This document shows positions 29,232 through 37,910 of a stretch of 64,000 bases of DNA, piece after piece. How positions within the stretch are numbered: the first letter of the stretch is position 1; every line of letters begins with the position of its first letter. The DNA is from Candidatus Nitrospira nitrificans. GTDB taxonomy: Bacteria; Nitrospirota; Nitrospiria; Nitrospirales; Nitrospiraceae. Below the pieces are notes generated by a model, which saw only the letters and a program-made list of their open reading frames with translations, had not been told where the DNA came from and made no database searches. Location: NCBI RefSeq assembly GCF_001458775.1, contig NZ_CZPZ01000008.1, forward strand, positions 47,095 to 111,094, read 5' to 3'. The position numbers were made by a program, and so were the translations under genes.

Positions 29232-29290
29232 CGTGAAGGGTGAAGCCCGCTTCGCCGACTCAACGAGGCGAGCGTGAAACGTGAAGCGTC
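29232..29290. repeat. GTGAAGC-type dispersed repeat, intergenic copy
   Basis: The region between gatA and DUF948 carries several GTGAAGC/GTGAAAC units plus GAGGCGAGCG. The same units occur inside the SagB-type gene near 53.0 and 53.3 kb and around 54.9 kb. It looks like a family of short intergenic repeats, perhaps a REP-like element. Confidence 0.55.
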
Positions 29291-29334
29291 GTAAAAGATC
29301 GTTCGGCATGTTGCTTACCGCTGCCTTCATCAAT

Positions 29335-30801
29335 TCACCGTATATTCGGCTTCTTCAGATGCCAGTGTGTCGATTGCTCATAGGCATGAGCCGCTCGAAG
29401 TATCGTCTCTTCTTCGAACACTCGCCCGATCAGTTGCAGTCCGATCGGAAGTCCCTCTTTGCTGAAGCCGCAGGGCAGAGCAATCGCCGGCAAGCCGGCT
29501 AGATTGACCGAGATCGTGAAAATATCGGAGAGGTACATCTGCAGCGGATCTTCGCTCTTTTCACCGAGCTTGAAGGCCGGAGTCGGCGTCGCCGGGGTCA
29601 CGATCAAATCCACCTCTTTGAACGCGGCGTCGAAATCCTGGCAGATCAACGTTCGTACCGCTTGGGCTTTCTCATAGTACGCATCATAGTACCCGGCGCT
29701 GAGCACGTAGGTCCCCAGCATGATTCGACGCTTCACCTCCGGGCCAAACCCTTCCTGTCGCGTTTTCATATAGAGATCGAGAAGATCCTTGGTGTCCTTG
29801 GCGCGAAAACCGAACTTCACCCCGTCGAACCGAGCAAGATTCGAGCTGGCTTCCGCCGTGGCGATCACATAGTACACAGCCACAGCCGCGTCGGTCCTCG
29901 GCAGATGAATTTCCTTGATCTCGGCTCCAAGATGCTTCAGTTCCCCGATCGCCGCCCTCACCGACTGTTCGACCTCCGGATCGAGCCCTTCGGTAAAAAA
30001 CTCAACCGGCACGCCGATCTTCAGCGTTTTGAGATCCCGCTTTTGCAGCGCTTTCATGTAATCCGGAACAGGACGATCGACCGACGTGGAGTCCATCGGA
30101 TCATGACCTGCGATAGCCTGCAGAAGAAACGCCGCATCGGATACACTTCTCGCGACCGGCCCGATTTGGTCCAACGAGGAAGCAAACGCGACCAACCCAT
30201 ACCGCGAGACCCTTCCATACGTCGGCTTCAGCCCCACCACGCCACAGAAGGCGGCCGGCTGCCTGATGGACCCGCCGGTGTCTGAGCCAAGCGCCGCCAC
30301 ACATTCCTCTGCCGCCACCGCCGCCGCAGACCCTCCGCTTGATCCTCCCGGCACGCAGTGCAGGTTCCAAGGGTTTCGGCTGGGACCGAACGCGGAATTT
30401 TCCGTTGATGACCCCATCGCGAATTCATCTAAATTCGTCTTGCCCAACAAGAGGTACTCCTGCGCGCGCAACTTGGCGATCACCGTCGCATCGTACGGCG
30501 GGACGAAGTTCTGCAACATCCGAGAGCTACAGGTCGTAGAGACGCCGTCCGTACAGATATTATCCTTGACGGCAAGCGGCATTCCGGTGAGCGGCTTGGT
30601 CTTCCGCCATCCCTTGAGCTTTTGATCCAAGACCTCCGCCTCCATGAACGCCGATTCTTTCGCCTGCGTGACGAAGGCCTTCACTTTTGGCTCGACATGG
30701 CCGATGCGCAAGAAGTAGGCGCGCACGATTTCCGTGGCCGTTACTTCCCCTGCCCGGAATTGTTTCTGAAGTTCGCAGAGGGTGAGTTTATGAAGAGACA
30801 T
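29335..30801 (-). CDS. gatA: aspartyl/glutamyl-tRNA amidotransferase subunit A
   Basis: Amidase-signature enzyme with catalytic Lys in [14 protein letters not shown], cis-Ser and Ser nucleophile in [20 protein letters not shown] and [16 protein letters not shown] upstream. It releases ammonia from glutamine for GatB. The ATG at 30801 (488 residues, family length) is preferred over an earlier in-frame ATG. It follows panD by about 75 bases in the same direction. Confidence 0.96.
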   Translation of the reverse strand: MSLHKLTLCELQKQFRAGEVTATEIVRAYFLRIGHVEPKVKAFVTQAKESAFMEAEVLDQKLKGWRKTKPLTGMPLAVKDNICTDGVSTTCSSRMLQNFVPPYDATVIAKLRAQEYLLLGKTNLDEFAMGSSTENSAFGPSRNPWNLHCVPGGSSGGSAAAVAAEECVAALGSDTGGSIRQPAAFCGVVGLKPTYGRVSRYGLVAFASSLDQIGPVARSVSDAAFLLQAIAGHDPMDSTSVDRPVPDYMKALQKRDLKTLKIGVPVEFFTEGLDPEVEQSVRAAIGELKHLGAEIKEIHLPRTDAAVAVYYVIATAEASSNLARFDGVKFGFRAKDTKDLLDLYMKTRQEGFGPEVKRRIMLGTYVLSAGYYDAYYEKAQAVRTLICQDFDAAFKEVDLIVTPATPTPAFKLGEKSEDPLQMYLSDIFTISVNLAGLPAIALPCGFSKEGLPIGLQLIGRVFEEETILRAAHAYEQSTHWHLKKPNIR

Positions 30802-30876
30802 GGACCTCTCGTTCCCGACTGGTGATCTGCGCACGAACCGACACGACGCCTCATCGGTCAGCCTGTCCGTGGCGTA

Positions 30877-31233
30877 TCAGCTCACCGCCACAATTCGATT
30901 TTTTTCATTCACCCGGACGATCTTGGGGGTGTGTTTTTTGATCTCTTCTTCGCCGTAATACTCATAACAAAAGATGATGATCTGATCTCCGACCGCCGCC
31001 TTTCGCGCGGTGGGCCCATTTAAAATGATCTCTCCTTTCCCTCGCGTACCGTTGATCGCGTACGTCATGAACCGCTCGCCGTTATTCAAGTTCGAACAGA
31101 CAATCGCCTCGTAGGGAAGGATCCCGGCCGCCTCCATCAAGTCTTCATCGATCGTCAGACTGCCTTCATACTCGAGATGGGCCCCTGTCACGGTGGCACG
31201 ATGAATTTTCGAACGTAGCATTTGTCGAAACAT
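30877..31233 (-). CDS. panD: aspartate 1-decarboxylase
   Basis: A 118-residue PanD proenzyme: MFRQMLRSKIHRATVTGAHL then EYEGSLTID, where self-cleavage between Gly24 and Ser25 makes the pyruvoyl cofactor. NNGERFMTYAI and LNGPTARKAAVGDQIIIFCY complete the double-psi barrel. It makes beta-alanine for pantothenate and CoA. Lying between gatC and gatA, it is away from other pantothenate genes. Confidence 0.96.
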   Translation of the reverse strand: MFRQMLRSKIHRATVTGAHLEYEGSLTIDEDLMEAAGILPYEAIVCSNLNNGERFMTYAINGTRGKGEIILNGPTARKAAVGDQIIIFCYEYYGEEEIKKHTPKIVRVNEKNRIVAVS

Positions 31234-31305
31234 GTATTTCCCCGTTAAATCGTCAATCGCTGCGTAGCTTCGTTGTTGTCAACGCGCGAGTCGGCTCCCT
31301 GATGA

Positions 31306-31599
31306 TCAACGCTCCTCTAGAATTTTAGGGACAACAAACCCGTCCGCTTCACGCTCCGGCGCATTGGCCAACGCCTTCTCTGAAGACAGTGATGGACGCG
31401 CAAAATCCTCACGAAACACATTCACGTGCCCCATAACCGTGGCGGTCGGTTCGACTCCCGTCGTGTCGTACCGGTTCAGCGTATCGACATGCGCGAGAAT
31501 CTGGGTCAACTGCTTGGCAAACGTCTCCGTTTCAGCGGCCGTCACCGCCAATCTCGCCAACCGCGCCGCCTTTTCCACATCCTGCTGCGTAATTTCCAC
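31306..31599 (-). CDS. gatC: aspartyl/glutamyl-tRNA amidotransferase subunit C
   Basis: Small GatC with VEKAARLARLAVTAAETETF, LTQILAHVDTLNRYDTTGVE and RPSLSSEKALANAPEREADG, the conserved body and C-terminal belt that wraps GatA. The GTG start was chosen because AAGGAAG precedes it by about seven bases and the length (97) fits the family; a longer TTG start would add a charged extension. Confidence 0.92.
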   Translation of the reverse strand: MEITQQDVEKAARLARLAVTAAETETFAKQLTQILAHVDTLNRYDTTGVEPTATVMGHVNVFREDFARPSLSSEKALANAPEREADGFVVPKILEER

Positions 31600-31630
31600 T
31601 TTCGTTCTTCCTTCTTTTTCTTCCCTTCCC

Positions 31631-31781
31631 AATGAGGTGCGCAGGTGGGTCCCTTACTGCGCACATTCAACGAGGGCTTTCAACTGTTCTTACCCTCGCC
31701 GCCCTGGCGGCGCCAAGACGCCGCCTTCATCCCTGAGGCCGCGCGTTGAGCGAGCATAGGGACGTACCTGCGCACCTCATT
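31631..31781. repeat. 24-base inverted repeat flanking a 103-base core
   Basis: The arms at 31631-31654 and 31758-31781 are inverted copies (outer 16 bases AATGAGGTGCGCAGGT identical; two mismatches follow, then GTCCCT). The core holds further GC-rich hairpins (CCGCC/GGCGG). It fills the gap between glmS and gatC and resembles a miniature inverted-repeat element. No transposase is associated, and no direct target repeat was established. Confidence 0.6.
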
Positions 31782-31787
31782 CACGGC

Positions 31788-33617
31788 CTATTCCACCGTC
31801 ACGCTCTTGGCGAGATTCCTCGGCTGATCCACATCCGCCCCGCGCAATACCGCAATATGATAGGCGAGGAGTTGAAGCGGGATGGTAAACAAAATCGGCG
31901 AAATCAGCGGATGGGTATCAGGAACGGTAAACACCGCATCCGCGATCTTGCCGAGCTCCCGCTCTCCTTCGGCCACGAAGGCAATCACCGGCGCGTGTCG
32001 GGCCTTCACTTCCATAAGATTGCTCACCGTCTTGTCGTACAATCGGTCCCGCGGCGCCAAGACCACCACCGGCATGTCTTTATCGATCAGCGCGATCGGG
32101 CCATGCTTCATCTCGCCCGCCGCATAGCCTTCGGCATGGATATAAGAAATTTCCTTGAGCTTCAGCGAGCCCTCCAGCGCGATCGGATAGTTGATGCCTC
32201 GCCCCAAAAACAAAAAGTTCCGCTTCTTGTAATACCGCTTGGCGATCGCCACGATTTCGGCTTCTCGCTGCAGCACACGCTCGACCAACACCGGCAACTG
32301 CACCAATCGGTCAAGCCAGGCTTTCCCATCTACCACCTTCATCACATTACGAACTCGCGCCAAATGCAAGGCCAGGAGATACAGCGCGGTGAGTTGCGCC
32401 GTAAAGGCTTTTGTCGAGGCGACACCGATCTCCGGCCCGCAGTGCGTGTACAGGACCCCGTCCGACTCGCGCGCCAGGGTACTCCCGACCACATTGACGA
32501 TCGAGACCACGCGCGCGCCTTTCCGCTTCGCCTCTCGCGCGGCAGCCAGCGTATCGGCCGTCTCGCCGGATTGAGAAATCGTAATGAACAAGTCGTTCTT
32601 GCCGACGAGCGGATCGCGATAGCGAAACTCGCTGGCAATATCCACCTGAACCGGAGTGCGAACCATTTCTTCAAATAGATACTTTCCGACTTGCCCCGCA
32701 TGCCAGGACGTGCCGCAGGCGACGATCCAGATCCGCTCAACCGCGGCGAATTCCTTCGCCGTCAAACCGATATCGGGCAGATCCGCTTCCCCGGTTTCAT
32801 AGGAATACCGTCCGCGCATGGTATCAAGAATAGTCTGCGGCTGTTCGTGAATTTCTTTCAGCATGAAGTGGGGATAGCCGCTTTTCTCCGCCGCCGATGC
32901 ATCCCAGGTAATCGTCGACGATTTGCGCACGACGGCATGGCCGTCGACGTCGGTGAGATCCACCTGGTGCTGAGTGACCACCGCCACGTCCCCCTCTTCG
33001 AGATAGGTCACATCTCGCGTATGCGCCAGCATCGCCATCACATCGGAGGCGACATACGAGGCGTGTTTCGTCCGACCGACGACGAGCGGACAGCCCGCCC
33101 GAGCGGCAATCAAGGTTCCGGGTTCCCGTTCCGAGATGACCGCCAGCGCATAACTGCCCCGTACGTCCTTCGTCGCGAGCCGCACCGCGTCGGCCAGCTT
33201 ATTTTCCTTCTGAAGGTACTTGTCGATCAAATGGGCGACCACTTCCGTATCGGTTTCCGATGCGAATTTGTAGCCGTCTTTTTGCAACTGTTGCTTCAGC
33301 TCTTGGTAATTTTCGATAATCCCGTTGTGCACCAACACACAGCCTTTCGACCGGTGCGGATGGGCATTCTGTTCCGAGGGTTTCCCATGGGTCGCCCATC
33401 GAGTATGGCCGATTCCGACCGTCCCCTTGAGCTCGTTCGTTTTGAGCGAATTTTGGAGATTGACCAGCTTTCCCACGCTCCGTTTGACGACGATTTTCTC
33501 CCCCTGCATGATGGCCACACCCGATGAGTCGTAGCCTCGATACTCCAGCTTGGCCAATCCCCCGATGAGGATCGGAACCGCATCTTGATTGCCGACATAT
33601 CCGACGATCCCACACAT
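31788..33617 (-). CDS. glmS: glutamine-fructose-6-phosphate aminotransferase
   Basis: MCGIVGYVGN gives the N-terminal Cys nucleophile of the class II glutaminase; GYDSSGVAIM, HTRWATHGKP and NGIIENYQEL follow. Two SIS domains bind sugar phosphate (ACGTSWHAG, ISQSGETADT, GRGINYPIALEGSLKLKEIS) and the C-terminus ends PRNLAKSVTVE. It makes glucosamine-6-phosphate. The ATG at 33617 leaves Cys at position 2, as required; the longer frame is not used. Operon partner of glmU. Confidence 0.97.
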   Translation of the reverse strand: MCGIVGYVGNQDAVPILIGGLAKLEYRGYDSSGVAIMQGEKIVVKRSVGKLVNLQNSLKTNELKGTVGIGHTRWATHGKPSEQNAHPHRSKGCVLVHNGIIENYQELKQQLQKDGYKFASETDTEVVAHLIDKYLQKENKLADAVRLATKDVRGSYALAVISEREPGTLIAARAGCPLVVGRTKHASYVASDVMAMLAHTRDVTYLEEGDVAVVTQHQVDLTDVDGHAVVRKSSTITWDASAAEKSGYPHFMLKEIHEQPQTILDTMRGRYSYETGEADLPDIGLTAKEFAAVERIWIVACGTSWHAGQVGKYLFEEMVRTPVQVDIASEFRYRDPLVGKNDLFITISQSGETADTLAAAREAKRKGARVVSIVNVVGSTLARESDGVLYTHCGPEIGVASTKAFTAQLTALYLLALHLARVRNVMKVVDGKAWLDRLVQLPVLVERVLQREAEIVAIAKRYYKKRNFLFLGRGINYPIALEGSLKLKEISYIHAEGYAAGEMKHGPIALIDKDMPVVVLAPRDRLYDKTVSNLMEVKARHAPVIAFVAEGERELGKIADAVFTVPDTHPLISPILFTIPLQLLAYHIAVLRGADVDQPRNLAKSVTVE

Positions 33618-33672
33618 AGCCGTTGCTCCCAGGCCTGAGTTGACTGACGGACGAACGAACAATCCGCCGCGA

Positions 33673-35247
33673 TCATCCTCTCGATGACTTTGCGCGCCCC
33701 CGCTTCATCGTACTCGAAGTTGTTCCGGTCTTCTGTTTCTTCGACTTGCTGATGACCTTCGTTGAATCTTCGCCCGGCGTACCGGCGCTCAGCAACATCC
33801 GACGTTTCGCTGCCCAGCCGACTCGATTGACCTGCAACACCCGGGCGATCGCCAACGAATCGGCCGGCACATTCTGCGTCACGGTCGTCCCCGCCGCCAC
33901 CACCGATCCCTCTCCTATGGTGACCGGCGCAATCAGCTGCGTGTCACTCCCGAGAAATACGTTCTTGCCGATCACGGTTTGATGTTTGCGCACGCCGTCG
34001 TAGTTACAGGTGATAGTGCCGGCACCGATGTTGACCCCTTCGGCAATCGTGGCATCACCCAAATAACTGAGGTGATTGGCCTTGGATCCTTCGCCCAATT
34101 CGGTTTTCTTCATCTCGACGAAATTTCCGACTTTCGCTTTCCGCCTGATCACCACGCCCGGGCGAAGATGGACGAACGGTCCCAGATGCGCGTCATCATC
34201 CACTTCCGACGCAGCGAGCACACAGGAGTCCAAAATCTCGACATGATTACCGATCACGCAATCGGTGATGCGGGTCCCGGAGCGGATTGTCGTCCCTTCA
34301 CCGATACTGGTTGTGCCTTCGAGACTTACGTGTGGATAAAGCACTGTATCTCGTCCAATGGTGACTCCGGCGTCAATCCACACAGAACCAGGATCCCGCA
34401 TCGTGACTCCGGCTTCAAGCCAGCGCTCGCGAATCTGCTGACGGACAACCTGTTCCGCGGCCGCCAGCTGTTGCCTGGTATTGACTCCCAGCCCCTCTTC
34501 GGGATCTTGAAGAGTCACTGCCGCAACCAGCCGCCCTTGGGCGACCGCCATCTGAACAATATCCGTCAGATAGTATTCATGCTGAGCGTTGCGAGGCTCC
34601 AGCTTATCGAGGGCGTCAAAGAGAAAGGCTCCGGACACGACATACGTGCCCACGTTGATTTCTTTCGTGGCCCGTTCTACCGGAGTGGCATCACGATCTT
34701 CGACGATCTTCAGCACGTCGGACGAAGCGGACTGCCGGCGGATGACCCGGCCATAGCCGCTGGGATCATCGAGCGTCGCCGTCAAAATCGTCACAGTGGC
34801 GCCCTCGGACTGATGGATTCTCAACAGTTCGCGCGCCGTCTCTTCCTTCAACAACGGAGTGTCGCCGTTCAAGATAAGATAATTCGTCGGATGCGCCTCA
34901 TCACCCCCATAAAATGCGGGGCGGCTTTGCATCACGGCATGGCCGGTTCCGAGTTGCTCGGCTTGCTCGACGATGTTCACAGACTTTGACCCCGGCCGAC
35001 CCGCGATACCTGAGTCGATCACGTGCCGAACCCTGTCGGATTGATGCCCGACCACAACCGCGATGCGATGGCCCGCGAGTCGGAGCGCCACATCAACGGC
35101 GTAGAGAACCATCGGTTTCCCCGCGACATGATGCAGCACTTTGACTTGGTCGGACTTCATCCGTTTGCCCAACCCGGCCGCCATCACGATCACGCCTAAG
35201 CCGGGAATGCGCGAGACCGTCATGCATGGATCGACTGATTGTTTCAT
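33673..35247 (-). CDS. glmU: bifunctional N-acetylglucosamine-1-phosphate uridyltransferase/acetyltransferase
   Basis: Pyrophosphorylase domain (GVIVMAAGLGKRMKSDQVKV, LILNGDTPLL) followed by a hexapeptide beta-helix with acetyltransferase motifs (GNFVEMKKTELGEGSKANHL, NIGAGTITCNYDG). It makes UDP-GlcNAc for peptidoglycan and lipopolysaccharide, using the product of the downstream glmS. The C-terminus has a Lys/Arg/Ser-rich tail not seen in E. coli GlmU. The start with GGAGT upstream is preferred; a Met 24 bases later is possible. Confidence 0.94.
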   Translation of the reverse strand: MKQSVDPCMTVSRIPGLGVIVMAAGLGKRMKSDQVKVLHHVAGKPMVLYAVDVALRLAGHRIAVVVGHQSDRVRHVIDSGIAGRPGSKSVNIVEQAEQLGTGHAVMQSRPAFYGGDEAHPTNYLILNGDTPLLKEETARELLRIHQSEGATVTILTATLDDPSGYGRVIRRQSASSDVLKIVEDRDATPVERATKEINVGTYVVSGAFLFDALDKLEPRNAQHEYYLTDIVQMAVAQGRLVAAVTLQDPEEGLGVNTRQQLAAAEQVVRQQIRERWLEAGVTMRDPGSVWIDAGVTIGRDTVLYPHVSLEGTTSIGEGTTIRSGTRITDCVIGNHVEILDSCVLAASEVDDDAHLGPFVHLRPGVVIRRKAKVGNFVEMKKTELGEGSKANHLSYLGDATIAEGVNIGAGTITCNYDGVRKHQTVIGKNVFLGSDTQLIAPVTIGEGSVVAAGTTVTQNVPADSLAIARVLQVNRVGWAAKRRMLLSAGTPGEDSTKVISKSKKQKTGTTSSTMKRGRAKSSRG

Positions 35248-35296
35248 CGAGGACTCCGAAAATGAGAAGGTCGCCATTGCGTATCAGACACCCTAT

Positions 35297-35965
35297 CTAT
35301 CCGATCGGCACACCGGCATCCGGCTGTTTGACCTGGTTCCACTTCGACTCCCCCTTCAGCGCTGATGCCATGGCGCCGGACGGCGTATAGAGACCGCCCG
35401 ATACGATCAGTTTCATCGCTTCTTCAATACTGATATCAACAGAGATCACTTCCCGTTCCGGCACTAAGAGAAAATAGCCCGACGTCGGGTTGGGCGAGGT
35501 GGGCACGTAGACATGAATCAACGCCTCCTGGCCCAATGCCGTGGTTTCGCCTTTCGTCATGCCGGTCACGAATGCAAAACAATAATGGCCGTTCTTCGGG
35601 AATTGAATCAAGACCACACGCCGATAGGACCCTCGCTCCGAAAACGACAGAATATCCATCATCGATTTCAATGTGGAATATATCCCCCGGACAAGAGGAA
35701 GCCGGTTGAGCCAATCCTCCCAGTGACCCACGATCTGACGCCCGATGAAGTTCGCCGCGAACAATCCGACTAAAAAGATGAGCAGGATCAGTGTTACGAT
35801 CCCGAGGCCAGGGATGTAGTGATCCGGCACCAATTCCGCGACGGCATCGCCTAAGATGCCGTCCACCGCGACAAACAGGGTCTTCAGGACAAGAATGGTG
35901 CCCCAGATAGGAGTGACCAGCAAGAGTCCCGTCAGAAAATACCGTCTTAGCGCGGTCTTGAGCAT
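35297..35965 (-). CDS. DUF502 membrane protein
   Basis: Two membrane helices (FLTGLLLVTPIWGTILVLKT and LGIVTLILLIFLVGLFAANF) and the conserved downstream block (RLPLVRGIYSTLKSMMDILS, VVLIQFPKNGHYCFAFVTG, VYVPTSPNPTSGYFLLVPE) identify a DUF502 family protein, of unknown role. It lies just before glmU in the same direction. Confidence 0.87.
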   Translation of the reverse strand: MLKTALRRYFLTGLLLVTPIWGTILVLKTLFVAVDGILGDAVAELVPDHYIPGLGIVTLILLIFLVGLFAANFIGRQIVGHWEDWLNRLPLVRGIYSTLKSMMDILSFSERGSYRRVVLIQFPKNGHYCFAFVTGMTKGETTALGQEALIHVYVPTSPNPTSGYFLLVPEREVISVDISIEEAMKLIVSGGLYTPSGAMASALKGESKWNQVKQPDAGVPIG

Positions 35966-36167
35966 GAATCACCGGCACCCAATCACAGGGAGAATATTCA
36001 GTGGTTCATCTTACAGAGTTCCGGACAAACCCCGCAAGTATTTTATTGTAAATTTCAACAGGTTATGTGACTTGACTGGAACAATTCATAAAAGGTACCG
36101 CTCTTGCTATTCGCTTCGACCTGACATAGGATCGCTCCCCGATTGCGACTGCTGATGAAAATCGCCG

Positions 36168-36842
36168 ATGAGTAGAACATCCAAAAAATCGACGGGCATC
36201 TTCATCACGCTGGAAGGCGGTGAAGGAAGCGGAAAAACGACACATGCTCGAAGGCTGTGTGAGCGGCTGACCACGCAAGGCCTGGACGTGTTGCGCACCA
36301 GAGAACCGGGAGGGACGCTTCTCGCTGAACGTCTGCGAAGCATCCTGCTCGACCAGTCGGCGGAAACCATCGCCCCCGAAACGGAAGCCTGCCTCATTCT
36401 GGCTGCGAGACGCCAGCATGTCGATCACGTCATCAAACCCGCGCTCGCGCAAGGCAAGACCGTCGTCTGCGATCGATTTTCAGACTCGACGATGGCCTAT
36501 CAAGGATATGGACGGGGATTGGATCTCCGAGTGTTACGCACGATGAACGACTGGGCGACCGGAAAGTTGGCTCCCCAGCTCACGTTGCTCTTCGACGTCC
36601 CCGTCGCCGTCGGACTTGGTCGCCGCCGCGGCCACGCCGCCCCTCAAAATCGACTCGATCGAGAAGCCGAACGATTTCACAGGAAAATCCGCGCGGGATT
36701 TCAGGCGTTGGCACGACGAGAACCGCGACGCATCATGGTCATCGATTCCACTCAATCTCTGGAGTCTGTGGCGCAAACCGTGGAAAAACTGGTCATGAAC
36801 TGGCTCAAGACTTATCGCACACGGACATCGAGACGCCGATAA
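36168..36842 (+). CDS. tmk: thymidylate kinase
   Basis: P-loop FITLEGGEGSGKTTHARRLC, REPGGTLLAERLR and DRFSDSTMAYQGYGRG (the DR(F/Y) motif) are all present; the LID region is Arg-rich (GLGRRRGHAAPQNRLDREAE). It phosphorylates dTMP. First gene of a rightward set tmk-holB-metG. Confidence 0.95.
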   Translation: MSRTSKKSTGIFITLEGGEGSGKTTHARRLCERLTTQGLDVLRTREPGGTLLAERLRSILLDQSAETIAPETEACLILAARRQHVDHVIKPALAQGKTVVCDRFSDSTMAYQGYGRGLDLRVLRTMNDWATGKLAPQLTLLFDVPVAVGLGRRRGHAAPQNRLDREAERFHRKIRAGFQALARREPRRIMVIDSTQSLESVAQTVEKLVMNWLKTYRTRTSRRR

Positions 36843-36845
36843 TCC

Positions 36846-37874
36846 ATGCCTTTCGCCGATATCACAGGCCACGAGCAACCCATCTCCCTCCTTCAGGCGG
36901 CCTTGGGCAATGGACGCTTGGCCCATGCGTATCTGTTCCACGGCGAAACCAACATCGGCAAGTTGATGACCGCCGTGAGGCTGGCCCAAGCCCTCGACTG
37001 CGAGCAACCCTCTCAGACAGAGGCGCAGGACAGCTGCGGCCGGTGCCGATCTTGCCTGCAAATAGCCGCTCGAACGCACCCGGATTACTTCGTCATCGAG
37101 CCGGATCCGAAAGCCTCGACGCCGCAAATCAAAATCGAGCAAGTACGGGAGATCGAACAACAGTTCGTCTATCGCCCACTCATCGGGGAACGAAAGATTT
37201 GCCTGATCGACGACGCGGACCGCTTGACGATCGGCGCAGCCAACGCGCTCCTCAAGACCTTAGAGGAGCCTCCCGGTGATAGTCTCTTTATCCTCGTGAC
37301 CAGCCGGCTCCATGCGCTTCCCATCACCATTCGATCACGCTGCCAAGCGCTCCGTTTCACCACGCCTGCCCGCACGCAAGTTGAGGCGGCATTGATCCTC
37401 AAGCGGGAACTTCCTCCTGCCGATGCCCGCTTCCTGGCGGTCTTCGCCGATGGCCGCATCGGAGAAGCCCTCACGGTGAATGTGGCGGACGTTCGCGCGC
37501 GACAACAGGAATGCTTGGCATTGGTGAAGCCGGAAGGTTTGACGTCAAGCGCGACGATCCTCTCGGCAGCGGAAAGCTTGGCGAAGACGGACCGTGGAGA
37601 AGAAACGCTGGCATGGCTGACGCGATGGATTCGTGATCTGATCATCGTCATCGTGGAGGGAGATCCGGATCAAATCCTTCACTTCGGCCAACTCGACGAC
37701 CTGCGACGCTACGCCCAGCGGGCGGACATCGATGCTCTGCTGACTCTGTTGAACGACATCGAGCGAACCGAGCAGCAAGCCACGCGGCACCTCAACGTGC
37801 AGATGGCGCTGGAAACCATTCTGCTTCGCCTGCGCGAAGCGCTCGGGCTTGTCCCCGCCGGAGCCGCGACCTAG
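36846..37874 (+). CDS. holB: DNA polymerase III subunit delta prime
   Basis: AAA+ clamp-loader subunit: HAYLFHGETNIGKLMTAVRL (a modified, probably non-hydrolysing Walker A), a Cys cluster DSCGRCRSCLQIAARTHPDY for zinc, ERKICLIDDADRLTIGAANA (Walker B/sensor region) and LLKTLEEPPGDSLFILVTS. It starts three bases after tmk; tmk-holB pairing is common in bacteria. Confidence 0.92.
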   Translation: MPFADITGHEQPISLLQAALGNGRLAHAYLFHGETNIGKLMTAVRLAQALDCEQPSQTEAQDSCGRCRSCLQIAARTHPDYFVIEPDPKASTPQIKIEQVREIEQQFVYRPLIGERKICLIDDADRLTIGAANALLKTLEEPPGDSLFILVTSRLHALPITIRSRCQALRFTTPARTQVEAALILKRELPPADARFLAVFADGRIGEALTVNVADVRARQQECLALVKPEGLTSSATILSAAESLAKTDRGEETLAWLTRWIRDLIIVIVEGDPDQILHFGQLDDLRRYAQRADIDALLTLLNDIERTEQQATRHLNVQMALETILLRLREALGLVPAGAAT

Positions 37875-37910
37875 CCAAAAGCCGCGCCAACCTGATATCT
37901 TGCCTTCGTT

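Noticed and set aside
31746..32678. Long plus-strand frame of about 310 codons
   Set aside because: It lies antisense to glmS; the product has no recognisable motifs and is rich in His/Arg, typical of a shadow frame.
33618..33672. glmS ribozyme
   Set aside because: The gap before glmS is too short and shows no ribozyme core.
33979..34989. Plus-strand frame of about 336 codons
   Set aside because: Antisense to glmU; shadow of its codon bias.
36072..36095. Promoter before tmk (TTGACT)
   Set aside because: No acceptable -10 box at 16-18 bases.
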